The notes under the pieces were generated by a model, which saw nothing but the letters and a program-made list of their open reading frames with translations, ran no database searches and had not been told where the DNA came from. A stretch of DNA of 15,910 nucleotides, taken from CAYUNT01 sp964446285. Lineage in GTDB: Bacteria; Sumerlaeota; Sumerlaeia; SLMS01; CAYUNT01. A program made the position numbers and the translations under genes. The DNA lies in the NCBI GenBank assembly GCA_964446285.1, contig CAYUNT010000101.1, positions 1-15,910 on the forward strand. The letters run 5' to 3'. Positions 1 to 7,575 of the stretch are shown here, one piece after another; the first letter of the stretch is position 1, and the number at the start of each line of letters is the position of its first letter.

Positions 1-1370
1 AGGGCGATTCGGCGGGCGGTTCGGCCAAACAAGGGCGCGACCGCCATTTCCAGGCCATTTTGCCCCTGCGCGGCAAGATCATCAACGTCGAGAAGGCCCG
101 CCTGGATAAAGTGCTTTCCAACGAGGAAATCCGAACAATCGTCACCGCGCTTGGAACCGGCATCGGCAAAGAGCACTTCGAATATGAGAAACTTCGCTAT
201 GGTAAAATCATCGTTATGACAGACGCGGATGTCGATGGTTCGCACATCCGGACGCTGCTGCTGACGTTCTTTTACCGGCAGTTTCGCGATCTTCTCGAAC
301 GCGGCCATATTTACATCGCCCAGCCGCCGCTTTACCGCATCAAAAAGGGCAGCAAGTCCAAATACCTCGAAAAAGACGAGGATAAAGACCGCTTCCTGCT
401 CGATGAAGGCATTGAGGACGTTGAACTGGTGGTGCGCACCAATGGCAACCAGCAACAACTGGGCAAGGCGCAAATCCGCCAGATGGCCGAATGCTTGATC
501 CGGCTTGAACAGCTGGCGCGAAGCATCCAGCGCAAAGGCTTGGGATTCGAAGAATACCTCGATTTGCGTGATTCCAAGGGCCGCCTGCCAATTGCAATGG
601 CTCAGCAGGGCGAAGGACGTCGTTTCGCCTTTACCGAGCGCGAACTCACCGCCATCGAGGAAGAGGCCCAGGAAATCCGCGAGCGCGCCGCCAATGGCAA
701 CGGAAACGGAAACGGAAATGGCAACGGCAAGCGCAACGGAAACGGCCACGGCGGCGGGGAGCGCGCCCAGGCCGGCGCCGCCGCCAAATCCTCCGCCTCT
801 TCCGCGCCTGTTCCGCCTCAGCCCGGCGCCGCACAAGATGCCGAAGACCTCTTCTCCGGCATCGCCGAAGATGAGGTTCACCAGGACGAGGAAGAGGAAG
901 TCGAAGAGGAAGTGCCGCTGATCCCGATTGATATCTACGAATTCGCCGAATCTCGTGAAATCGAGGACATCGGGCGTACGCTCGACAAGATGGGCCTTTC
1001 CATTCAACTGTGGCGCGTCGGGCATTTCGAACGCCAGGGAACCGGCACAGACGAAGACGCGCCGCTTGTCGTTATTGAGAAAGGCAAGAGCGACCGCCCC
1101 TGCCATTCGCTTGACGAAGCCTTCGAGGAAATCAAAAGCATCGGAGGCAAAGGCGTCGTCATCCAGCGATACAAGGGCCTTGGCGAAATGAACGCGGAGC
1201 AACTTTGGGAAACCACAATGGACCCGAAGTCGCGGACGCTGCGGCGCGTTACGCTCGACGACGCCGTCGAGGCGGATCGCATCTTCAGCATTCTGATGGG
1301 TGAGGAAGTGACCACCCGGCGCGCCTTCATCCAGCGCCATGCCCCTGAAGTCCGCAATCTCGACATCTAA
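1..1370 (+). CDS. gyrB: DNA gyrase subunit B, C-terminal part (5' end cut by window)
   Basis: The reading frame is open from the left edge (first full codon at 3) and begins GDSAGGSAKQGRDRHFQAIL, just after the catalytic Glu of the TOPRIM motif EGDSA, which lies outside the window. An internal TTG at 60 is not the start. The metal-binding DADVDG of TOPRIM is at 222-239, followed by SHIRTLLLTFFYR and QPPLYRIKKG. The conserved tail QRYKGLGEMN (about 1162-1191), ETTMDPKSRTLRRV and the terminal NLDI favour GyrB over ParE. With GyrA, the enzyme uses ATP to introduce negative supercoils; the visible part holds the DNA-cleavage and GyrA-contact half, and the ATPase half lies upstream. Between TOPRIM and the tail sits a large insert (about 400-950) containing a helical segment, an Asn-Gly repeat, an Ala/Pro-rich linker and a run of acidic residues. 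Inserts here are known in Gram-negative GyrB, but the low-complexity content is unusual. The DUF86 gene follows after 55 bases. Confidence 0.96.
   Translation, partial: GDSAGGSAKQGRDRHFQAILPLRGKIINVEKARLDKVLSNEEIRTIVTALGTGIGKEHFEYEKLRYGKIIVMTDADVDGSHIRTLLLTFFYRQFRDLLERGHIYIAQPPLYRIKKGSKSKYLEKDEDKDRFLLDEGIEDVELVVRTNGNQQQLGKAQIRQMAECLIRLEQLARSIQRKGLGFEEYLDLRDSKGRLPIAMAQQGEGRRFAFTERELTAIEEEAQEIRERAANGNGNGNGNGNGKRNGNGHGGGERAQAGAAAKSSASSAPVPPQPGAAQDAEDLFSGIAEDEVHQDEEEEVEEEVPLIPIDIYEFAESREIEDIGRTLDKMGLSIQLWRVGHFERQGTGTDEDAPLVVIEKGKSDRPCHSLDEAFEEIKSIGGKGVVIQRYKGLGEMNAEQLWETTMDPKSRTLRRVTLDDAVEADRIFSILMGEEVTTRRAFIQRHAPEVRNLDI
693..752 (+). repeat. In-frame hexanucleotide repeat encoding (Asn-Gly)n within gyrB
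   Basis: A tandem AAYGGM hexamer (mostly AACGGA, AATGGC and AACGGC) is repeated about ten times, interrupted by one Lys-Arg pair and one His. It encodes alternating Asn-Gly and runs into a Gly-rich then Ala/Ser/Pro-rich stretch. It lies in the variable insert of GyrB, so the encoded segment is probably a flexible surface linker. Unit-number changes would keep the frame, so length variation between strains is plausible. Confidence 0.85.
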
Positions 1371-1425
1371 TCCCAATGAAGATGCGCCGGAGCGAATCCG
1401 GCCGTCCTGACTGCCACAAGAAGAA

Positions 1426-1893
1426 ATGATCCTGCCCTTTGACGCGCTTCGACGCCGAGTGTCGCGCCTTCAGGCGCTGCTGGCTTATTTGGATCGCCAG
1501 CCAACGGTTTCGCTTGAAGCCTATACGGCTGACATCGATCTGCAATTGCGCATCGAGCGCGTGCTGCAACTTTCCACGCAAATCGCCGTGGACGTGGGGG
1601 AAAGCCTGCTCGATCATGCCACAGTGCATGGTCCCGCGCCATCCGCTCCCCGGACCGGCGCGGAGCCAAAGGGATTCCTGGCGCGGCTGTCTGAACGGGG
1701 GATTGTCCCCGCGCCGCTTGCCGCGCGCCTCTCCGATCTGGCTGCCATTGCCTCGGTTCTCGTCCACGAAAATACCGAGATTGACCCGCGAATGGTATGG
1801 CGCCTGTGGACGGAACGGCGCGCCGATCTGATCGGCCTCGCCGCTGCGTATTCCGCGCATCTGAATAGGCCCCGGGAGGGTGCGCGCTTATGA
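1426..1893 (+). CDS. DUF86 / HepT-like protein with degenerate RNase motif
   Basis: This 155-residue, mostly helical protein has the DUF86 layout: an N-terminal helical segment, LQLRIERVLQLSTQIAVDVG (residues 39-58) and a final block LSDLAAIASVLVHENTEID (102-120). In HepT toxins the last block reads roughly FRNxLVHxYxxID, giving the RX4-6HXY motif needed for RNase or AMPylation-target function. Here His114 is kept, but Ala109 stands where Arg is expected and Asn116 where Tyr is expected. No MNT-type nucleotidyltransferase antitoxin lies beside it. The fold assignment is fairly secure; toxin activity is unlikely on these residues. Its last codons overlap the next gene by 4 bp (ATGA at 1890-1893), which suggests translational coupling with methionine/folate metabolism. 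The ATG start has only a weak purine-rich stretch (AAGAAGAA) upstream. Confidence 0.75.
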   Translation: MILPFDALRRRVSRLQALLAYLDRQPTVSLEAYTADIDLQLRIERVLQLSTQIAVDVGESLLDHATVHGPAPSAPRTGAEPKGFLARLSERGIVPAPLAARLSDLAAIASVLVHENTEIDPRMVWRLWTERRADLIGLAAAYSAHLNRPREGARL

Positions 1894-3896
1894 GCCGCTT
1901 GAGAATTCCGGAGGAGGGCGTCCTGGCATCTGCCCAATCGCCAGGCGATTTTCGCAAAGCGCTGCAATCGCGCGTTCTTTTGTGCGACGGCGCGATGGGC
2001 ACAATGATCTACGCCGCCGGGGTGTATATTAATCAGAATTACGACAATTTGAATCTCGCCCGCCCCCAGCTCATCAAGAATATCCACAACCAATATATCC
2101 AGGCGGGAGCGGAGATTCTGGAGACCAACACCTTCGGAGCGACGCGCGGCCGGCTGGCACGCCACGGGCTTGTGGACAAGGTGCGCGAGATCAACCTGGC
2201 CGGGGCGCGCCTGGCCCGCGAAGCCGCCGAAAACAAAGCTTGGGTGGCTGGCGCGATCGGCCCGCTGTTGGAGTTTCTGGCGCCCGAGGGTCCTGGAAAC
2301 ACCCGCGAGGCTCGCGAGGAATACCGCGAACAGGCGCGTTTCCTAATTGAAGGCGGCGTCGATTTGCTTTTGTTCGAGTCCTTCGACCAGATCGAAATGT
2401 TGATCGAAGGAATTCACGCCGCGCGCGAAATCAGCGCGGACATCCCAATCGTGGCGCAAGTGCGTTTTGGCGCGGATTGCCACACGCGATTTGGCGTCGC
2501 GCCCGAGGCGGCGGCCAAGGCGCTTGCGGCCTTGCCCATCGACGTGCTTGGCACCAACTGCGGCGCGGGGGCGGATGAGGTTCTCGAAGTGGTTGGCCGC
2601 CTGCGCGCCGCCTGCAACCTGCCGATTTCCGCCCAGCCAAACATCGGATTTCCAAAATACGTGGATGACCGCCTGCTCTATCTCGCCACGCCAGAGTATC
2701 TGATGGAATACACCCGGCGCATGATCCAGAAAGGCGCGCGAATGCTCGGAGCGTGTTGCGGATCGACGCCCGAGCACATCCGCTCGATCCGTTCCTCGAT
2801 CCGGATGCTCCAGCCTGGCGGCGCGATGGGCGAGGGCGGCAAGGGGCAGGGAGAAGGCGGCGAAAAAACAAAGACTGAAACGGTAAAATCCACAATTGAG
2901 GTCTTGGAAAAACAAGGCGGCCCCGGCGGCGCATTGGAGCCGCTGCGTCCGCGCGGAGTAGCCACGCCTTCGAGGCTGGCGGCGCTTTTGCGGGCGGGGC
3001 AATTCGCCCTTTCCGTGGAAATTGATCCGCCGCCCGGCACGGACACGGCAAAGTCCATCGAAGCGGCAATCCAATGCCGCGATGCCGGAATTCACTGCGT
3101 CAATATCGCCGATGGACCCCGCGCCACAGCGCGAATGGGGCCGGTCGATATGGCTCTGCTTATCGAACGCCATGTGGGGCGGATCGAGCCGATCGTGCAT
3201 TTTTGCTGCCGCGACCGCAATCTCCTCGGGCTTCAGGCGGATATGATCGGCGCAGACGCTCTGGGAATTTACAATGTTCTTGTGATTACCGGCGATCCTC
3301 CCAAACTCGGCGACTATCCATTTGCCACGGCCGTATATGATGTGGATGCGATTGGGGCGCTTCGGATTGGCGAGCAGCTCAATACGGGCGCCGACCTCGC
3401 GGGCAATCCGTTGCGCGGCGCGCCCGCGCGCCTGTTTCTTGGGTGCGGTGCCAATCCCGGGGCCATCGATCTCGATACGGAAGTGGCGCGCCTGGAACGG
3501 AAAATCGAGGCGGGAGCGGAGTTTATTCTCACTCAGCCTGTTTACGACCTGCGTTTGTTCGAGCGGTTTCACGCTCGCATCGACCGCATTCATGTCCCCG
3601 TGCTTCTCGGAGTATTGCCGCTGGCGAGTTACAGGAATGCGGAATTCCTGAACCGCGAAGTGCCCGGAATGGAAGTGCCTGCGGAAATCCTCGAACGGAT
3701 GCGGCGGCGAGAGGATAAAGAATCCGCACGCCGCGAAGGGATCGAGATTGCGCGCGAGGCTCTTATGGAATGCCTGCCTCATATACAGGGCATCTATATT
3801 ATGCCGCCCTTCAATCGAGTGGATTCGGCCTTGGCCGTCCTGGAGGCGCTCCCCGCGGACAAACGCCCCAAACCAGCGCCGCCCGCAAATTCTTAA
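1890..3896 (+). CDS. Bifunctional homocysteine S-methyltransferase / 5,10-methylenetetrahydrofolate reductase (YitJ type)
   Basis: This 668-residue cytosolic enzyme has two domains. Residues about 25-305 are a homocysteine S-methyltransferase barrel with DGAMGTMI (33-40), ETNTFGATRGRL (78-89), GTNCGAG (Cys224) and GACCGST (Cys289, Cys290); the three Cys are the expected zinc ligands that activate homocysteine. Residues about 360-655 are a methylenetetrahydrofolate reductase: SVEIDPPPGTD, HFCCRDRN (437-444), VLVITGDPPKLGDYP (463-477), GCGANPG and ILTQPVYD. The reductase makes 5-methyl-THF from methylene-THF using FAD, and the other domain methylates homocysteine to methionine. The separate folate- and B12-binding domains of full MetH are absent. 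A Gly/Lys-rich linker (about 308-350) joins the halves. The start is set by GGGAGGG at 1874-1880 and the ATGA overlap with the preceding gene. B. subtilis YitJ is the closest characterised architecture. Confidence 0.93.
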   Translation: MSRLRIPEEGVLASAQSPGDFRKALQSRVLLCDGAMGTMIYAAGVYINQNYDNLNLARPQLIKNIHNQYIQAGAEILETNTFGATRGRLARHGLVDKVREINLAGARLAREAAENKAWVAGAIGPLLEFLAPEGPGNTREAREEYREQARFLIEGGVDLLLFESFDQIEMLIEGIHAAREISADIPIVAQVRFGADCHTRFGVAPEAAAKALAALPIDVLGTNCGAGADEVLEVVGRLRAACNLPISAQPNIGFPKYVDDRLLYLATPEYLMEYTRRMIQKGARMLGACCGSTPEHIRSIRSSIRMLQPGGAMGEGGKGQGEGGEKTKTETVKSTIEVLEKQGGPGGALEPLRPRGVATPSRLAALLRAGQFALSVEIDPPPGTDTAKSIEAAIQCRDAGIHCVNIADGPRATARMGPVDMALLIERHVGRIEPIVHFCCRDRNLLGLQADMIGADALGIYNVLVITGDPPKLGDYPFATAVYDVDAIGALRIGEQLNTGADLAGNPLRGAPARLFLGCGANPGAIDLDTEVARLERKIEAGAEFILTQPVYDLRLFERFHARIDRIHVPVLLGVLPLASYRNAEFLNREVPGMEVPAEILERMRRREDKESARREGIEIAREALMECLPHIQGIYIMPPFNRVDSALAVLEALPADKRPKPAPPANS

Positions 3897-3958
3897 TCTT
3901 CCGGCCCTTCCGCGCCCTCTTCGGTTTCCTTTACCTGAGGAATTTGGGAGGAAAAGCG

Positions 3959-4012
3959 ATGCCACAGGTCGTATTTAGATTTCCCAAAATGCGCGGCGTT
4001 GTCGCAAAGTAA
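3959..4012 (+). CDS. Possible 17-codon small ORF or truncated gene start
   Basis: An ATG lies about 7 bases after a good GGGAGG ribosome-binding sequence (3947-3952) and opens a 17-residue frame, MPQVVFRFPKMRGVVAK, ending in TAA. The peptide is basic and matches nothing I recognise. The stop coincides with the abrupt change to AT-rich sequence, so this may be the broken front of a former gene rather than a working small protein. It could also be chance. Confidence 0.2.
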   Translation: MPQVVFRFPKMRGVVAK

Positions 4013-4072
4013 TAATACATGATATTTTATTATCAATAAGTCTATAGGCTTGAGGTTTTGTTTGTGCGGCGG

Positions 4073-4087
4073 GTCTCAATATGAGAC
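4073..4087. promoter_or_regulatory. Perfect short palindrome GTCTCA-N3-TGAGAC, possible operator
   Basis: GTCTCA and TGAGAC form a perfect 6 bp inverted repeat around ATA, within AT-rich DNA about 400 bases upstream of the XRE-type regulator gene. The spacing of half-sites suits a dimeric DNA-binding protein, and autoregulation by the neighbouring regulator is possible. It is a single copy in the window and the link is inference. Confidence 0.25.
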
Positions 4088-4480
4088 GGAAAATAAATAT
4101 GAACCTTAATAAAACTAAAGGATTGAAACCCGGATTCATGCAATGTTACTTATTTGATCCGAGGTACTGATCGCGACACAGATACGGGTGGTAATGTGTC
4201 TGTTATTGGCCAGGATCTCTTGCTGCTATAAGGTTTAAGGAAAGGAAGTCTCTGATTGGGTTTGTGGGAACAAACTGAGCGCCAAAGAAACCTTGGAATA
4301 TGATGGGATGTCTTTCGCAATTGACTGCGAGTCTTGGTGGAAATAATTAGTGTGTAATGGGAGATGCGAAGGGTATGCCACAAAAAGTATCTTATGAATG
4401 CAGCGATGGCATAAATTTCGCTTTTGTGAGGATGGGCGGAGAGGGCGATATTCTATCCCTGTTACAAAGAGGTAATCACT

Positions 4481-5029
4481 ATGAGCAATCTGATCGGCGA
4501 AGTGATCTATGAAAACCGGGTCAATGAAGGGCTTACTCAGGACCAATTCGGGACTAAGTATGACATCTCCGGGCCGGCGGTGTTCAAGTTCGAAAAGGGC
4601 TATGTAAAGCCGTCTCTCGACCTGTGGCTGCGCATGGCCGTGGACTTTAACATTCCCGAGAAAACCGCTGTCTTGATCTGGATCAAGTCGCGTCTGCCCG
4701 AGAAGTTCCAGAGTCTGATCCAGGTGAAAAGCCCGCAAGCGGTGGCCGAAGCCCCTGTTGTTTACCGGCCTTCTCCCCGAACCGTGGACTACACGAAGTT
4801 CGAGGACCGTAAAGACATGCGCAAGATCGCCCTCAATGACCGAACCCTTCCGAAGAACCTGCGCGAGGTTTTGAAGGACGACGAAATCTGGGCCATGTTC
4901 AAACCCACGGGCGTGGAAATCAACTTCCTGCGCGATACATTTTCCCGGCTGGGCGAAGGTTCTGTTTCGGCCTACCGTGATGCTCTTCGCGCAGTTCGCG
5001 AGTTCACCGGAAAAACCGCCGGGGAATAA
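4481..5029 (+). CDS. XRE/Cro-CI-type helix-turn-helix regulator with unknown C-terminal region
   Basis: This 182-residue protein begins with a Cro/CI-type helix-turn-helix at about residues 5-58: the pattern IGEVIYENRVNEGLTQDQFG, then YDISGPAVFKFEKGYVKPSL and WLRMAVDFNI matches the five-helix XRE fold, with LTQDQFG entering the turn and SGPAVFKFE as the recognition helix. Residues about 75-182 are not a domain I recognise; they contain a basic, Pro-rich connector and a predicted helical end (EVLKDDEIWAMF and VSAYRDALRAVREF). It is probably a cytosolic transcription factor. AGAGGT at 4466-4471 sits at good spacing before the ATG. The gene stands alone: AT-rich DNA upstream and a convergent ABC1 kinase gene downstream. 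Its targets cannot be told from the sequence; self-regulation through an upstream palindrome is possible. Confidence 0.85.
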   Translation: MSNLIGEVIYENRVNEGLTQDQFGTKYDISGPAVFKFEKGYVKPSLDLWLRMAVDFNIPEKTAVLIWIKSRLPEKFQSLIQVKSPQAVAEAPVVYRPSPRTVDYTKFEDRKDMRKIALNDRTLPKNLREVLKDDEIWAMFKPTGVEINFLRDTFSRLGEGSVSAYRDALRAVREFTGKTAGE

Positions 5030-5043
5030 TCCCTCCTCCTTTT

Positions 5044-5067
5044 CCGCGCTTTGCAATGGCAGCGCGG
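5044..5067 (+). terminator. Hairpin after the XRE regulator, weak terminator candidate
   Basis: CCGCGCT (5044-5050) pairs perfectly with AGCGCGG (5061-5067) around a 10-base loop, 14 bases past the regulator stop codon. No T-run follows on the + strand, so it is not a classical intrinsic terminator. It lies between convergent genes and could slow transcription or protect 3' ends. Confidence 0.35.
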
Positions 5068-5215
5068 TGATGGGCGTGTTTGGCTCGATCTGCCTTAACA
5101 CCTTTGTAATATGCAACTGCCAGTATTTATGTGATCGTTGCCCGAATTTCGCCGCAAGGGGGCCGCTTGGGAACTAAGCCAGGCGGGACGGCGTTTCTCA
5201 CAATTCCGCATTCCG

Positions 5216-6847
5216 CTATTCGGAAGGCCCACGTGGAATAGGGGGCTTTCCCAGCGGAAATACGAGGCAATACAGCCAAGTCAGGGCGGCCGTGGCGCCG
5301 CATCCGATCGGGAAGGCCCACAGACCCGAGCGCAGATGCACAAAGGCGCCTAGCAACGCCAGCGCCACGGCGCCCATTCCCAGCATCATCCGCCTGACGA
5401 TGGCGTTATAGGCGCGGTCAAGATGTTCGAGGTCGGCGGGATGCAGGCGGATTTGCAGCTGGCCGCGTCGTGTTTCGTGTAGAATTTGCAGAAAATCTTC
5501 CGCGGCGCGCAGAATGCGGCGCACTTCTCCCACCAGGCGGTCGAGAATCGGCTGTTCGGGTTCGAGCGCCACGCCCGAAAGCATACGCTTCACAACCGGC
5601 CTGCCTGCCCGCAGCCCATTAAAATTCGGGTCAAAAGCCATTCCAATTCCTTCCACCAGCGCGGATGCACGGAGCAGATAGACCAGGCTTTGCGGCAGGC
5701 GCAGCGGGAAACGGTGGAATGTCGTATAGATGTCCTCGCAGATTTCCTGAATGCGGCGCGGCGACAAATCCGTTCCAATCGAGATGTTCATCAGAGTCCG
5801 CGCCGCATCGCCAAGCAGCGCCGGATTGATGCCAGGCTCCACCAGACGCAAGCGGTAGAATCCGTCCACAACTCCATCTGTGTCGCCTCGCGCCACGGCG
5901 CGCACGAGGCGCAAAAGCTCCTTTTTCACAGCCGGTTCGATCTCCACGGCCATGCCAAAATCAAGAATCACCAGACGGCCTTCCGGATCGAGCAGCAGAT
6001 TGCCCGGATGCGGGTCCGCGTGGACAAAGCCGTCGATAACAACTTGGTGGATATACACTTCCATAAGAAGCCCCACCAGGTCATCGGGTTGGATGCCCCT
6101 GGCCCTGAGGCGCGCGACGTCATCGACGCGCGCGCCTTCGTGAAACTCGAAGGCGCTTATGCGCTCGGTGGTCAGCTCTTCAAAACACCGGGGGACAATT
6201 ACGCGGGAAAAACAGCGCAAATTCTCGCGAAGCCGGGCGGCGTTCCGCGCCTCCCAGCGGAAGTCCATTTCCTGCTCGATCACGCGGCGGAACTCGAAGA
6301 CGGCCACGCGCAGACCCCGCAGAATGTAGTTGTCCGCAAATAAGCTGATTACCTGCAACAAGGTGATTACGGCGGCCAAGTCGGCGCGGACAATGCGCTC
6401 AACTCCAGGCCGACGGATTTTGACGGCCACCGCGCGCCCGCGATACACGGCCCGATGCACTTGTCCCAGCGATGCGGCCGCGATGGGATGAGGATCGAAG
6501 GACTCAAATATCCGCAAGGCAGGCGCGCCGAGTTCTTCCTCAATGATGCGCAAGGCCTTGCGCGCCGGAAAAGGCGGCGCCTGGTCCTGAAGCCGTTTGA
6601 ACTGGTCGGTGTAGGCTTTGGGCAGCAGGTCTTCGCGCATGGCGAGAACCTGGATGGCCTTGATGAAGGAGGGTCCGAGATGGGCGATGAGTTCCGTAAG
6701 CCGCCGCGCGCGCCGCGCATGTTCTTCGGGCGAGAGCGGACGCGGCGGACCGAGGAATATCCAGGAACGGAAATCCCTCATGAAACTTATTGCCCATGGC
6801 AAAAGCCGCAGGATCACGTATAAAGACCGCGCGAAGGAAAACAGCAT
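5216..6847 (-). CDS. ABC1/UbiB (AarF)-family atypical kinase-like membrane protein
   Basis: The ATG at 6847 gives 543 residues; an in-frame TTG at 6886 would add 13. Neither has a strong ribosome-binding site. Family motifs, numbered from the ATG, are GPSFIKAIQ (58-66), Ala-rich nucleotide loop AAASLGQVH (123-131), the ATP-binding Lys in VAVKIRRPG (143), QEMDFRWEARNA (192-203), catalytic HADPHPGN (276-283) and metal-binding LDFG (295-298). Two hydrophobic helices at about 487-504 and 509-531 anchor the C-terminus in the inner membrane. UbiB/COQ8 relatives act as ATPases that support quinone biosynthesis or membrane lipid handling; a ubiquinone role is not shown here because no ubi genes are nearby. 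The usual KxGQ signature reads KAIQ, with the Gly replaced by Ile. The gene is convergent with the XRE regulator and divergent from the secreted-protein gene at 7576. Confidence 0.9.
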   Translation of the reverse strand: MLFSFARSLYVILRLLPWAISFMRDFRSWIFLGPPRPLSPEEHARRARRLTELIAHLGPSFIKAIQVLAMREDLLPKAYTDQFKRLQDQAPPFPARKALRIIEEELGAPALRIFESFDPHPIAAASLGQVHRAVYRGRAVAVKIRRPGVERIVRADLAAVITLLQVISLFADNYILRGLRVAVFEFRRVIEQEMDFRWEARNAARLRENLRCFSRVIVPRCFEELTTERISAFEFHEGARVDDVARLRARGIQPDDLVGLLMEVYIHQVVIDGFVHADPHPGNLLLDPEGRLVILDFGMAVEIEPAVKKELLRLVRAVARGDTDGVVDGFYRLRLVEPGINPALLGDAARTLMNISIGTDLSPRRIQEICEDIYTTFHRFPLRLPQSLVYLLRASALVEGIGMAFDPNFNGLRAGRPVVKRMLSGVALEPEQPILDRLVGEVRRILRAAEDFLQILHETRRGQLQIRLHPADLEHLDRAYNAIVRRMMLGMGAVALALLGAFVHLRSGLWAFPIGCGATAALTWLYCLVFPLGKPPIPRGPSE

Positions 6848-7104
6848 GGCTTTCACTTGGGCGTTGGCGGGGTCCGCAAAAGACAAAGATGTGGATGCCC
6901 AGCCGCTTTTTTCTCGATGCGCCCGCTCCTGGATGGCAGTCTGGCGAGTTTCCGGCGGGCATCAATGCGAATATGCCGGCGCCGCAATTCTCCCTCCCTT
7001 TGCCAGCCGACCCCAAGATCGTTTTTCATGTCTGGAACCTTCGCATGGCAACGAGAGGCGCTGGGGCAGAAAGCACAATGATTTTCAATGTTCCCAACAA
7101 TCGG

Positions 7105-7152
7105 GATTGCCGAGGCAATCGAGGCAGGCGTTGCAGCCGCTTGGCGGGCTGC
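7105..7152. other. Two adjacent short hairpins
   Basis: GATTGCC (7105-7111) and GGCAATC (7114-7120) form a perfect palindrome with a 2-base centre. Thirteen bases on, GCAGCC (7133-7138) pairs with GGCTGC (7147-7152), followed six bases later by TTTT (7159-7162). The second could be a weak + strand terminator; together they could be a protein-binding or mRNA-structure element in the divergent promoter region. Confidence 0.35.
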
Positions 7153-7483
7153 GCGCCGTTTTGTCATAAATGGAAAGCCGTTTGCGAAAAAATCATAAAA
7201 TAGAGCGCATGCTTAAAGGTTTAGATTGACCCGTGGGCATGGCTTGTTACCCGAATAGGACAAGGAGCGGGGGAGACATTGCGCGGTGCGGCCGCCTTCT
7301 TCGGCGGCGTGGATCATTTTGGGAAAGGCGCGGGGCCAAGATGAACGCTTTCCTTTTCTGCGGCGGAAAAAAGGGAATTCCTTCGCTGGAACATGATAAA
7401 ATCCTCCGCGAGGTGTTCTCATTTGAGGGGCCGCTTAATCGATTCAATTGGAATGTCGCGCCTGCAAGCGCCAGTTCCTGGAT

Positions 7484-7506
7484 AAGGAGGTGATAACACC
7501 AGTTAT
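7484..7506 (+). promoter_or_regulatory. Near-perfect Shine-Dalgarno without a start codon, overlapping a small hairpin
   Basis: AAGGAGGTGAT at 7484-7494 is fully complementary to the usual 3' end of 16S rRNA, but no ATG, GTG or TTG stands 5-9 bases downstream. A hairpin ATAAC-ACCA-GTTAT (7493-7506) overlaps its end. The true gene start is 82 bases on. It may be a ribosome standby site, a leader element or a relic. Confidence 0.4.
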
Positions 7507-7575
7507 TAGCCAATTGCGCGGTTGCTTCGCGACGGAAACTTCCTGCAAGGAAAAAATGAAGAAAGGATTGCTCGC

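Larger units (their letters stand above)
3897..4480. other. Gene-free AT-rich stretch between metabolic operon and regulator gene
   Basis: There is no convincing gene in these 584 bases. The first part resembles the flanking GC-rich DNA. From about 4013 the composition drops sharply: my hand count for 4021-4140 is 41 G/C of 120. It contains an AT-rich inverted repeat (ATAATA/TATTAT near 4015-4033), the GTCTCA/TGAGAC palindrome at 4073-4087 and a GACACA/TGTGTC inverted repeat (4175-4180 and 4195-4200). It probably holds the promoter and control region of the downstream regulator and may be foreign or decayed DNA. No transposase remnant or terminal repeat was seen. Confidence 0.6.
6848..7575. 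other. Divergent non-coding region between the kinase and first secreted-protein gene
   Basis: These 728 bases must contain the promoters of both divergent genes, but I see no strongly consensus -35/-10 pair. Short frames on both strands have no recognisable domain or good start. Visible structure is a pair of hairpins at 7105-7152, a near-perfect Shine-Dalgarno sequence without a start codon at 7484-7494, a small hairpin at 7493-7506, and a 7-codon mini-frame (7556-7579, MKKGLLA) whose stop overlaps the ATG at 7576. Confidence 0.6.

Noticed and set aside
2343..3965. 540-codon minus-strand open frame antisense to the methyltransferase-MTHFR gene
   Set aside because: It lies opposite a gene with intact domains and motifs; the product has no recognisable domain and reflects codon bias of the true gene.
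4105..4130. Sequence ending AAAGGATTGAAAC, resembling the 3' end of many CRISPR repeats
   Set aside because: Only one copy is present, with no second repeat, spacer periodicity or cas gene in the window.
4375..4512. 45-codon plus-strand frame running into the start of the XRE regulator
   Set aside because: It overlaps the regulator by 32 bases in another frame, its possible ribosome-binding site is too close to the ATG, and there is no recognisable domain.
4235..5116. 293-codon minus-strand frame opposite the XRE regulator
   Set aside because: The plus-strand frame has a clear helix-turn-helix and ribosome-binding site; the minus frame has neither.
6853..7167. Short frames on both strands in the divergent intergenic region
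   Set aside because: None has a ribosome-binding site, signal peptide or domain, and they overlap one another in several frames.
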